From Rhizobacter sp. Root1221 (lineage in GTDB: Bacteria; Pseudomonadota; Gammaproteobacteria; Burkholderiales; Burkholderiaceae_C), in NCBI RefSeq assembly GCF_001425785.1, contig NZ_LMDI01000075.1, forward strand, positions 167,099-231,098: a DNA stretch of 64,000 nucleotides, in the 5' to 3' direction. The stretch's first letter is position 1; every line of letters begins with the position of its first letter. The position numbers and the translations under genes were made by a program. The notes under the pieces are model-generated. The model had not been told where the DNA came from, searched no databases, and saw nothing but the letters and a program-made list of their open reading frames with translations. Positions 48,801 to 55,123 of this stretch are shown here, one piece after another.

Positions 48801-50148
48801 TCTCGCCAGGACGCTGCGCGCGGCTGCCCGCCTGGCCGAGCCGCGAATGACCAACATGATCGAGGCGGCCATCGAAGGCAACGGCGTGTTGCGCGGCCGG
48901 GCCCACCGCATCAAGTCAGAGGGTGCGCTGGTCGACAAGCTGCAAGCGATGATGCACACAGGCCACCAGACACCCGAGGAAGCAGCCGAGGCGCTGAATG
49001 ATGCGCTGCGCTACAGCATCGTGCTCGCGCCCGGACATTTCGCAGCGGGGTATGCCAGCATCCTGCGCGAGCTCGACGAACAAGGGCTGACCAAGACCCT
49101 GGTCCACAACGCCTTCGTGTCCCCGCATCCGGCCTTCAAGGGCATCAACGTCAAGTTCATGGGGCGCGATGCCGAGGGCCAGACACTGCGCGTCGAGGTG
49201 CAGTTCCATACCGAGGAGACCTTCGAACTCAAGGAGCGCTTCCACGACGACTACAAGAGGGAATCCGCCCTGCGCACGAAGGGTGCGAGCATCGAGGAGC
49301 GGCGCGCCCAGGTGGCCGAGGCCCGCGAGGCCTGCAAGGGCGTGGCCACTCCGCCGGGCTGCGAACACATCGAGGACTGGGAGACCGAACTGCCGCGGGT
49401 GGACAAGCGACGCGCCAGTGCCGCACCGTCATCGGCCACAGGCACGGCGCGCGCGCCAACGGCCATGGACGTGCAAGTCCGGCAACTCATGCAGGGTGCC
49501 GGGCTCACCGAGCGGCAGGTCACCCCGATTCTCGAGGGCCTGGCGTTGAACGTGGTCAGGGCGCACAGCGTTGCGAAGAAGGCGAAGTCCATCGAGAAGA
49601 AGATCCACCGGCTGAGTGTGCTGGAGGACATCACGATCGAGCAGGCTGCCGCTCGCGTGCACGATGCCATGCGCTGGGTCGTGCTGCTGCCCGGCGACAC
49701 GTTCGGCGCCGAGGCCGCACAGGCATTGAAGGACCTGCAGGCGCGAGGCCTGCGGGTCATGCGCGTGAACAATGGCTTCGCGGCCAGGGAGAAGACGTAT
49801 GCGGGGCTGAACGTGAAGCTGCGCACCGCACAGGGCCTGGACTTCGAAATCCAGTTCCATACCGCCGAGAGCCTGCACACGAGGAACACCTTGACGCACA
49901 AGCTCTACAGGCGATGGCAGGACAAGGAAGTGGAGCGCCGGCTCGCCAGCGATCCGGCCCAGCGGCAGATGCTGAAGGAGGCCAACGCCGGCCTGCTGTT
50001 GAAGCTCAAGGCCTACGCGGACACCGTGCCGATGCCGGCGGGGGTCGATCTCGTCAAATCTGTCAACCACCGCAAAGACGAGACGGTGGCTCCCCTGGAG
50101 CGGCTCCCGAGTCGTCTTCCTGCAGCGCGAGGGCGTGAACGGCGCTGA
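42877..50148 (+). CDS. Giant SKWP-repeat type III effector-like protein (XopAD/RipS-like)
   Basis: 2423 residues. Residues ~1-95 are Pro/Ser/Arg-rich and disordered, as in type III secretion signals; no signal peptide. Residues ~270-850 hold 13 helical repeats of 42-45 residues with the core LNG-x-SKWPEE-x-x-CR-x-AA-x-A-x-AEALLQR, the repeat that defines the Ralstonia SKWP (RipS) and Xanthomonas XopAD effectors, whose usual length is also 2300-2900. Residues ~1300-1700 contain LPGTKSKVF, KVHSSW and RDADCDGDKVFVYAG, where D1606, D1608, D1610 and D1612 form a DxDxDGD motif. Two C-terminal regions (~1990-2135 and ~2197-2355) resemble each other and RelA/SpoT synthetases (D2042/E2107 and D2263/E2324). 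The gene has a PIP-box promoter. No secretion chaperone is adjacent. Effector status is inferred from repeats plus promoter. Confidence 0.82.
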   Translation: MKHIGPPSGSYPLPAANPEPASQGESGKRRREVSHDTMQPVDGLPRRMGTTRDPTFEPAVKRQRVPPTRLHGPMEGRADRRTGSDERTRAVDPGRRRDGTIALPSSAEREFFRKQYSQAGRLDQDTIDLLWHDSGDTMTLSGAKQRFRLLERPALDFLDDLNCFTNFVRMLSVLLNSARKLGLPERAIERKWEESSRAFHAICRELDFGHMRDVPSLASLCNRWSQTEPVQGAGCVAVAQLLESLDRRFGPDLFYQRFTDGVPMLGREASLLINAFSKWPRDDACRAGLLAMAGVVACDEEQLFSPEQYQPQALARIINGVAKFPEEARCRRAALAVAEALQQRRDELNDPKQFKPQELAVCLNGLSKWPTEEACRQAARVAAGAVILRTADLHDARQFTPRFLSMVLNGLSKWPREERCRLAAVEVARALWHRREDMNDTGQFNAQDLSNCLNGLGKWPEEAYCRRAAVALAGALPSHQGELGDLPHFIPMHLSSCLNSLGKWPEEARCREAAVTVARALWHRRKALTDTEQFTPHDFSNCFNGLSKWPEEARCRRAAVALAEALLHRRVPAELMQFTPQQLINALNGVSKWPDEKSCRHVAAALAEVLLQRRHELGDAGQFDAQGLSTGLNGLSKFPEEGICRRAALAVAEALLQRWDVLAGTLTPQHLSNCLNGVSKWPEEARCRQAAVALAEALSHRGTLADPRQFSPQQLSNCLNGVSKWPEENSCRQAAVALAEALLQRRHELGHAGQFNAQGLSNCLNGLSRWPETEICRQAALAVAEALLQRWEVLAGQGQLRPRHVASCLNGSSKWLQEGTFQEVAIRIIEMLGSGGHPFSAFTMGQLAQLVNGTARFILELEEATEAADAMDAVAIRSEESMALAQTRLRELAAHLDSRPDRLGRADTRNVAVIFKALASTRLKDGLRLLALQGLARLRAIHADTGFRPDNLEALASLAAGLLPLVRAPELARKHRAGALRLLEQMQPAVDRKMRLYLETYPASSTAPRSLGVVRDGEAFGTHRPGLTFFLLLKTYAVVADLWKRSNVPDAPGPARVRREALKAWVAKTLESTRGVIEDDLDEMSWNLIAQIEAGDEVIHALDLRLRRDLEKIVSAHPSTPLDVAAVRRELRSLTEVRDVMTGNAGAAVIQVIDLHGRDVRAGKSGRAEEAAAPQYSFFTRLTNGQVPLMEVQLPGRVSPHLLARTIQRDGDLLRMDLFGGSHLKPVRARAHELLAAGGAAGETKRHGRLPALRLADTAPQAALMKDVIRKLNPQREDWFRMQRALLETVPRDHVVEGPIRLALLADRPQGHAPAFPLRTPEGEAIQLVPNDGCGFIKQSLACRIPVIRQAIEARQTPPDMRTKAQRSLVAGTQRMSLLPPQATHHFPRDAGAIEEARQHLRTSLRDDPDVWDADPSTGARTIKAHKLYEALAGALITGTQATAVPSADDKVYLPGTKSKVFDATGGDVLLGKAPYDKANLMPVKADRIGTARKGDATARFLEETFAFQYSYTAWDESGAPAAEDAAMVHGKGVTIVVPDAMWPTDNDAQWVWSTEDMKVHSSWTEGRRRDRLAPRMDTVGSLRVKEIFPPGSLIALPIDELRKRDADCDGDKVFVYAGLPKMVEAVERSIKARDGRAGKAGSFKPPKTAHEAFDAEGQYQAGRAAEVLSALRGQELVGRFSTMQFQFFGQPPALREALAESALFGTYEGTERELRRGVRALLRSPQEATPQAVEDLLQRARLGVQCACHPVARQAAEALQAHLTAFVREMHAPTPPSSLPPAAPEAQQALSEALAQRFPSLAQACELANTPSERLAAWVTHYPIARLPHPATTPPAGRSDPPRDASGRQPGHVPGAPLDTLHNLLTLGVKVGTDAPKAVTQTDLYHDIANHLDKVLRNEPDRIRLMPYTKAGVVQELRNNRFHAQANLERLRDNPTLTAGLMEMAIHELLDQGVIESTPQLRASPRETEAQLKHLARTLRAAARLAEPRMTNMIEAAIEGNGVLRGRAHRIKSEGALVDKLQAMMHTGHQTPEEAAEALNDALRYSIVLAPGHFAAGYASILRELDEQGLTKTLVHNAFVSPHPAFKGINVKFMGRDAEGQTLRVEVQFHTEETFELKERFHDDYKRESALRTKGASIEERRAQVAEAREACKGVATPPGCEHIEDWETELPRVDKRRASAAPSSATGTARAPTAMDVQVRQLMQGAGLTERQVTPILEGLALNVVRAHSVAKKAKSIEKKIHRLSVLEDITIEQAAARVHDAMRWVVLLPGDTFGAEAAQALKDLQARGLRVMRVNNGFAAREKTYAGLNVKLRTAQGLDFEIQFHTAESLHTRNTLTHKLYRRWQDKEVERRLASDPAQRQMLKEANAGLLLKLKAYADTVPMPAGVDLVKSVNHRKDETVAPLERLPSRLPAARGRERR
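43687..45420 (+). repeat. Thirteen SKWP-coding tandem repeats with a 396-bp higher-order unit
   Basis: Repeats of about 126-135 bp encoding L-N-G-x-S-K-W-P at their start. The first (INAFSKWPRDD) and last (LNGSSKWLQEG) are degenerate. Repeats 7-9 and 10-12 resemble each other block by block: the 263-bp stretches starting CAGTTCAC at 44605 and CAGTTCAG at 45001 are collinear with no length change, giving a period of 396 bp (three repeats). This indicates a segmental duplication inside the array. Confidence 0.8.
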
Positions 50149-50220
50149 TGGGCGCTTCGCGCCTCTTTGGCCCAGGCCCGTCTCGGACTGATGGCCGAGC
50201 GCCGATGTGGCCTGCGGGGT

Positions 50221-50562
50221 TCAGGCGCGGGCGCTCGCCGGCGTCATGCGGGCCAACGCGGTTTCAAGCGCCTCCTCGGCTTGCAGGTACTGATCATGGC
50301 GCGTGAGCCAGGCCGCCTGCTCCAGTGCGGCGAAGGTTTCGGCCGGCACCACGGCCGACGAGGTACGCAGCTGTTCGCTTGCCGCCCGGATCCCCGCCAC
50401 CGCCTCCGTGTTGTGCCCGCAATAGATGTCGACGCGGGCACGATGGATGTGGGCCACCGCCTGAACAGGGATCGGCTCGACAGCGGCAGAGGGGGCCGGC
50501 TGGGCATACGCGGTAGCGCCCACGAGCGCCTTGACGAGGGTGAGAGAGGTGGCATTGAACAT
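50221..50562 (-). CDS. Small exported alpha-helical protein
   Basis: 113 residues from MFNATSLTLVKALVGATAYA. The N terminus is a probable signal peptide cut after AYAQ. The mature part is helical: AVAHIHRARVDIYCGHNTEAVAGIRAASEQL and FAALEQAAWLTRHDQYLQAEEALETALARM patterns, resembling a pair of TPR-like helical hairpins, with one Cys. No named family recognised. It has its own TGTCA-repeat promoter and is convergent with the SKWP gene, whose stop is 72 bp away. Confidence 0.65.
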   Translation of the reverse strand: MFNATSLTLVKALVGATAYAQPAPSAAVEPIPVQAVAHIHRARVDIYCGHNTEAVAGIRAASEQLRTSSAVVPAETFAALEQAAWLTRHDQYLQAEEALETALARMTPASARA

Positions 50563-50624
50563 GATCAAACTCCTTCGAAAGCTGGGTTGATGCAGTTCAC
50601 TCTAGTCACCCGCCATGCCACGCA

Positions 50625-50659
50625 CGTTACCTGCACGGTGCGGCAGATGACAGTTGACA
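50625..50659 (-). promoter_or_regulatory. TGTCA-N2-TGTCA promoter element upstream of a small exported protein
   Basis: On the minus strand TGTCA-AC-TGTCA (50659-50648) is followed after 16 bp by GGTAACG (50631-50625), a weaker version of TGCAACA; 63 bp before the ATG at 50562. Confidence 0.45.
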
Positions 50660-50687
50660 CATGCCAGGCCGGAGAGGCGCCAAGCTC

Positions 50688-52760
50688 TCAGCGAAACAAC
50701 TCGGCCAATGCGCGCGACAGGTCTGCCCGCTGCAAGGGTTTGCTGAGCAGCCGTGTCACCCCGGCGGTGGCAGCTCGCTGTGCCAGCAACGGACCGCCGT
50801 ATCCGCTGACCATCAAGACCGGCAAGTCCGAATGCTGGCGCAGCGCCTCGGTCAATTGCGTGCCGCTGAGGTGCGGCATCACCTCATCGGTGATCACCGC
50901 GGCAAAGCCGTGCGGGTCGTCATTCAATGCCTGGAGCGCCGCCGTCGCATCGGTGTAGCACACCGGCGCGTAACCCAGGCCCTTGAGCATTTCCTCGGCC
51001 AGCGCCACGAGTTCGGGCTCGTCATCCACCACCAGCAGGCGCTGCCCGGCGCCGGCCGGGGCTTGCTCCGCACCGGATTCGACGGCCGCCAGGCCTTCCC
51101 TGCATTCCGGCAGGTACAGGGTGAAGCGGGCGCCCTGCCCCGGGCTGCTCTTCACGTCGATGGCCCCGCCGAACTCGGCCACGACACCGAACACGACGGC
51201 CAGGCCCAGCCCCGACCCGGACTGCGCGGCACGGGTGGTGAAGAAGGGCTCGAACAGGTGGTCCATCACCTCGGGCGTGATGCCGCCACCCTGGTCCGAG
51301 ACGGCCAGGGTCACGTAGTCGCCGGCGGCCAGCCGGGTATGCGACAGCACGCGGGGCTCGGCCATCTGGAGCCGCGCGAGGTGCACGCTCAACATGCCGC
51401 CATCGGGCATCGCCTGCATGGCGTTCGTGCACAGGTTCATGACCGCCTCGAACGCCTGGGTCGGGTCACCACGCAGGCGCGCCCCCTGGGCCTCGAGCGC
51501 CCGCTCCAGCACGATGCCCGAACGCAAGGACGCCGACAGGAGGGTGAGCACCTCTTCGACCACGGGTTCCAGCTCGAACACCGTCGACATCCGCGCGCCG
51601 CCGCGGCTGAAGGCGAGGATGCGCTCGACCAGCGCCTTGCCGCGCATCGCCGCCTGCAGCACTTTTTCGAGGTGGCGCGCCTGGGCGCTGCCCGCCGGCG
51701 CAGCGTCCTGCGCCATCTCGCCGAAGCCGATGATGCCGGCCAGCACGTTGTTGAAGTCATGCGCCACGCCACCGGCCAGTGTGCCCAGCGATTCGAGCTT
51801 GCCGGCCCGCGAAACCTGGGCCTGGAGCGCACGCTGGGCCTCGGTGCGCCGCCGGTCGGCCAGTTGCACGAAGTAGACCGCCGCCGCCATGATGGCCAGG
51901 AGCAGCGCCAGGCCCGTGCCGGCCACTTCGACCATCTGGCGCCAGGCCATCAGCACGGACGCCAGGTCTCGCGAGACGACGACCTTGACGTCGTAGTGGG
52001 GCACGGTGTGCAGCCCCACCATGTTCTCGCTGCCGTCACGGAACTTGCGCACCTCGACGCTGGGGCGGTTGGCCAGGCGCGTCGCCACGCCGGCTTCGTC
52101 CAGCCGGTGCGCCTGGACGTTCGTGCCCGCGAGCCGGGCACCGTCGGCACGAACCACCCACATGCGCGCATCCGCGGAGGGCAAGGCGGCACCGAATGCC
52201 CCCAGCAACGTGCTCGCCGGCATCGCGGCCAGCATCCAGCCCCCCGCCGTGCCTGCCCCCGCCTCGAACGGGATCGCCATGGCCACCAAGGCACCCTTCC
52301 CGTGCACATCGCCGAACGGGCGACTCAAGGACGCCGCATCGGCAGGGAGCTTGTCCAACGGCGGAGAAAACGTCGACAGATCGGGTGCCGGTGTCGCATC
52401 GGACGCGGCCATGACCCGCCCCTGGCGGTCCACCAGCCAAAGCGTCTGGACCAGGGGCATTAGGCCGGCGCGCACGTGCAGCGATCGGGATGCGTCATCG
52501 CCCGACACGGGCAGGTGCCGCTCGGCCAGGTCGGCGCGCATGGCGTGCAGGCCTTCGTCCGCGCCACGCAGCCCGCGGTCGATGGCATCGGTCAGTGCGA
52601 GCGACAGCAGGCCGAGTTCCCTCGCCTGGCTTTCGACGGCCTCGCGCCGCAAGTGCCACAAGGCGATGGACGTGACTGCCGCCATGGCAAGCCACAGCCC
52701 CAGCGCGATGAGCCAAGGCCGCAGCGCGCTGTGGGAAGGCGCCTGAACTTCAGTTTCCAT
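50688..52760 (-). CDS. Hybrid sensor histidine kinase/response regulator
   Basis: 690 residues from METEVQAPSHSALRPW. A membrane helix at ~15-38 (LIALGLWLAMAAVTSIALWHL) and a second at ~275-300 (GTGLALLLAIMAAAVYFVQLA) enclose a periplasmic Cache-type sensor. Then HisKA (LGTLAGGVAHDFNNVLAGIIGF, phospho-His), HATPase (NLCTNAMQAM, SDQGGGI, GSGLGLAVVFGV) and a C-terminal receiver (LLVVDDEPEL, VITDEVMPHLSG with phospho-Asp, LLSKPL). The HDFNN type H-box is the NtrB-like/hybrid class. No separate output regulator is adjacent, so the partner and signal are unknown. A variant TGTCA repeat lies about 125 bp upstream. Confidence 0.92.
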   Translation of the reverse strand: METEVQAPSHSALRPWLIALGLWLAMAAVTSIALWHLRREAVESQARELGLLSLALTDAIDRGLRGADEGLHAMRADLAERHLPVSGDDASRSLHVRAGLMPLVQTLWLVDRQGRVMAASDATPAPDLSTFSPPLDKLPADAASLSRPFGDVHGKGALVAMAIPFEAGAGTAGGWMLAAMPASTLLGAFGAALPSADARMWVVRADGARLAGTNVQAHRLDEAGVATRLANRPSVEVRKFRDGSENMVGLHTVPHYDVKVVVSRDLASVLMAWRQMVEVAGTGLALLLAIMAAAVYFVQLADRRRTEAQRALQAQVSRAGKLESLGTLAGGVAHDFNNVLAGIIGFGEMAQDAAPAGSAQARHLEKVLQAAMRGKALVERILAFSRGGARMSTVFELEPVVEEVLTLLSASLRSGIVLERALEAQGARLRGDPTQAFEAVMNLCTNAMQAMPDGGMLSVHLARLQMAEPRVLSHTRLAAGDYVTLAVSDQGGGITPEVMDHLFEPFFTTRAAQSGSGLGLAVVFGVVAEFGGAIDVKSSPGQGARFTLYLPECREGLAAVESGAEQAPAGAGQRLLVVDDEPELVALAEEMLKGLGYAPVCYTDATAALQALNDDPHGFAAVITDEVMPHLSGTQLTEALRQHSDLPVLMVSGYGGPLLAQRAATAGVTRLLSKPLQRADLSRALAELFR

Positions 52761-52885
52761 GGGCGGGGTGGGATCGAATGCGCCTCCGGGTGCGCGGTGA
52801 TGGCCGTCGAAGCTGATGCCTGACAAGGAATGCCGATTGTGACCGGCATCGGCCAGCAAACCACCGCGCCGGGCCCGGGCATCGA

Positions 52886-52897
52886 TGACATCTGACT
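52886..52897 (-). promoter_or_regulatory. Variant TGTCA repeat between histidine kinase and BamE-like genes
   Basis: On the minus strand AGTCA-GA-TGTCA. It matches the direct repeat seen in front of five other minus-strand genes except for the first base, but no TGCAACA-like block stands 16-17 bp downstream, so function is less sure. Confidence 0.3.
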
Positions 52898-53017
52898 CAC
52901 AAGCCGCCGCCCGTGCAATGTTCCGGCCACGCCGCGCCTCGACCATGCACTCACAGGGGGACGCTTCAGTTCCGAAGTGTCCGAAGACCTGTCTACCCAG
53001 GAAAACAGGAGATCGTC

Positions 53018-53341
53018 ATGACTGTCCATCGCATCCTCTCTACCCCGCGCGCGCTGCTGGCTGCCGGCCTCTTCTTCGGCGTCGCCGCCGCACAGGCCGC
53101 CACCGGCTTCACGGTCAACCCGAAGCAGGAAGCACTCGTCACCCCGGGCATGAGTGCCGCCGAGGTCCGGATGGCGCTCGGCTCCCCGGAACAACGCATC
53201 CAGTACGGGAATGAGCCGGGCCCCACGTTCACCTACCGCGTCGCCGCGTGGCCGGAAACGCTGTTCGACGTGGATTTCGGCGCCAACGGCCGGGTTGCCA
53301 GCGTCAGCGAACGCCCGGACGATCGGGGCGGGGACAACTGA
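53018..53341 (+). CDS. Small exported protein with BamE/SmpA-like fold
   Basis: 107 residues from MTVHRILSTPRALLAAG with the ribosome-binding site AGGAGA; a longer frame upstream has no support. Signal peptide 1-25 (LLAAGLFFGVAAAQAA). The mature domain GMSAAEVRMALGSPEQRIQYGNEPGPTFTYRV..LFDVDFGANGRVASVSE has the helix-turn then beta-hairpin pattern and the G-M-x-x-x-E-V-x-x-x-L-G-x-P motif of the SmpA/OmlA (BamE) family. There is no lipobox Cys, so it is periplasmic and not a true BamE lipoprotein. Confidence 0.7.
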   Translation: MTVHRILSTPRALLAAGLFFGVAAAQAATGFTVNPKQEALVTPGMSAAEVRMALGSPEQRIQYGNEPGPTFTYRVAAWPETLFDVDFGANGRVASVSERPDDRGGDN

Positions 53342-53725
53342 ACGCGGCGCACGCGCGCATCGTCCGGCCCGCCCGCGCGAGCTGCTCGCCAGCGCGCGGG
53401 CCGTGGGCCTGATCCTGAGAGACCCACTCTGCGCAAACGCCACTGCGCTTTCCCGCACACCCCTGTCGTCCCGGCGAAGGCCCATTGCTGTCCGGGGAAA
53501 ATCAACCTCAACGGCGGCGTTGCCAGGAGGCATCGGAGGTGCAGCCGATTCACCGACGGGAGGGATGACTCGTGGCGTCGTTGCATCAGCGCTCGTCTCG
53601 ATGCAAGCAACACCTGCTCTGCATCACACGCTCGGGCCCACGCGTCCAGTGAGTCCCGGCGAATTCAACCGGTCGGCGCGACAGATTTTCCCCCAACAGC
53701 AGTGGGCCTCCGCCAGGCTGCCCAC
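53342..53725. other. Gene-free spacer with a 9-bp hairpin
   Basis: 384 bp between convergent genes. A 9-bp stem GCCCGCGCG / CGCGCGGGC (53371-53379 and 53393-53401) could terminate the BamE-like gene. Nothing else is recognised; short frames here lack ribosome-binding sites and family marks. Confidence 0.4.
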
Positions 53726-55123
53726 TCACGCGGGCGCCCATCGGCCCGCGATGTTCTTCAGCAGCTGGTTGACGGCCGCCAGCTGGCGATTGCGCACGCT
53801 GAGGAGGCTGCTCTCGCTGGTGAGCGCGGATGTCTGGGCCGTGACGACGTTGAGGTAGCTCACCGTCCCGGTCCGATACTGGTCCAGGGTGATCTCGAGG
53901 TTGCGTTGCGCGGCCTGCAGGGCCTCGGCCTGGAACTGCGCCTCGCGTTGCAGCCGGTCGGCAAGCACCAGGTTGTCTTCCACCTCCTGCAGCGCCGTCA
54001 ACACGGTCTGGCGGTAGGCTGCCGTGGCTTGATCGGCCGCAGCCCGGGCCTGCGCACTGGCGAGCTTGCGCTGGCCGCCATCCAGCACGGCCTCGGTCAC
54101 GGAAGCGCCGAGCGACCACAGCAGGTTCGGCGCGCTCACCAGCCTGGCCAGTGACGCGCCCCGGTACCCCGCGCTGGCCGACAACGACAGATCGGGGAAC
54201 CAGGCCGCATCGGCCACGCCGATCTGCGCATAGGCCGCCGCCACCCGGCGCTGCGCCGCAGCGATGTCCGGCCGGCGTTCGAGCAACGTGGACGGCAACA
54301 TCGGCGGCACGTCCGGCGCCGGCGGCAAGGCGGCGTTGCGTTCCAGCCCCAAGGCCGACGGCGGCACGCCGAGCAGCACCGCCAGGGCGTGCTCGAGCTG
54401 CGCCCGACCGGCCTCCAGGTCGGCGGCCTGCGCCTGCGCGGACTGCAGCTGCGTCCGGGCTTGCAGCACATCGGTGCGCGCCACCACACCGTCGTCGTAG
54501 CGCACCTGCGTCAAGTCCAGGGAGCGCTGGTAGAGCGCCACGCTGCGGTCGAGCAAGGCCAGTTGAGCGTCTGCCGTGCGCAGCGAGAAGTAGGTCTGGG
54601 CCAGCAGCGCCTGGGCCGACAGGCGCACCGCGGCCAAGTCGTCCTGGCTCGCCTGCAGCGAAGCCTGCGCACCGCTGCTGGCTTGCGAGAGCCGGCCCCA
54701 CAGGTCCACCTCCCAGCTGGCCGTGGCCGACAGCGACACGCTGTTGCCCGGGTTCCGCTCCGCCGTCGAGCCGGGGCTGGCGCTGCGCGTGGCGTCCAGG
54801 CCGGCCGACAGCGTGGGATACATCGCGCTGCGGCTGGCCTCGTACGCCGCGCGGGCGCCAGCCACGGCCGCCACCGCGGACTTCAGCGTTTCGTTGCCGA
54901 TGACCAGCCGGCGCTGCAGGTCATCGAGCACGGGATCCCCGAACAGGGTCCACCACTGCTCGGGCACCGGCAACGCGGCAGGAGCGTGCTGCCAGTCGCC
55001 AGCCTCCTTGTACTGCGGCGCGGCCACGAAAGGCGCAGGCGGCTCGACGCGCGTGACGGCACACGCCGCGAGCAACGACACGACGGCAACAGACAGAACC
55101 GTCAGCGGAATGCGAGGTTTCAT
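53726..55123 (-). CDS. RND efflux outer-membrane factor lipoprotein (OprM/NodT family)
   Basis: 465 residues. The N terminus has a lipoprotein signal ([16 protein letters not shown], lipobox Cys at 22). Two repeats of the OEP/TolC-type coiled-coil and strand units follow: [48 protein letters not shown], and [78 protein letters not shown]. It forms the outer-membrane exit duct for the pump encoded just upstream; it overlaps the preceding permease gene by 4 bp, so translation is coupled. Confidence 0.93.
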   Translation of the reverse strand: MKPRIPLTVLSVAVVSLLAACAVTRVEPPAPFVAAPQYKEAGDWQHAPAALPVPEQWWTLFGDPVLDDLQRRLVIGNETLKSAVAAVAGARAAYEASRSAMYPTLSAGLDATRSASPGSTAERNPGNSVSLSATASWEVDLWGRLSQASSGAQASLQASQDDLAAVRLSAQALLAQTYFSLRTADAQLALLDRSVALYQRSLDLTQVRYDDGVVARTDVLQARTQLQSAQAQAADLEAGRAQLEHALAVLLGVPPSALGLERNAALPPAPDVPPMLPSTLLERRPDIAAAQRRVAAAYAQIGVADAAWFPDLSLSASAGYRGASLARLVSAPNLLWSLGASVTEAVLDGGQRKLASAQARAAADQATAAYRQTVLTALQEVEDNLVLADRLQREAQFQAEALQAAQRNLEITLDQYRTGTVSYLNVVTAQTSALTSESSLLSVRNRQLAAVNQLLKNIAGRWAPA

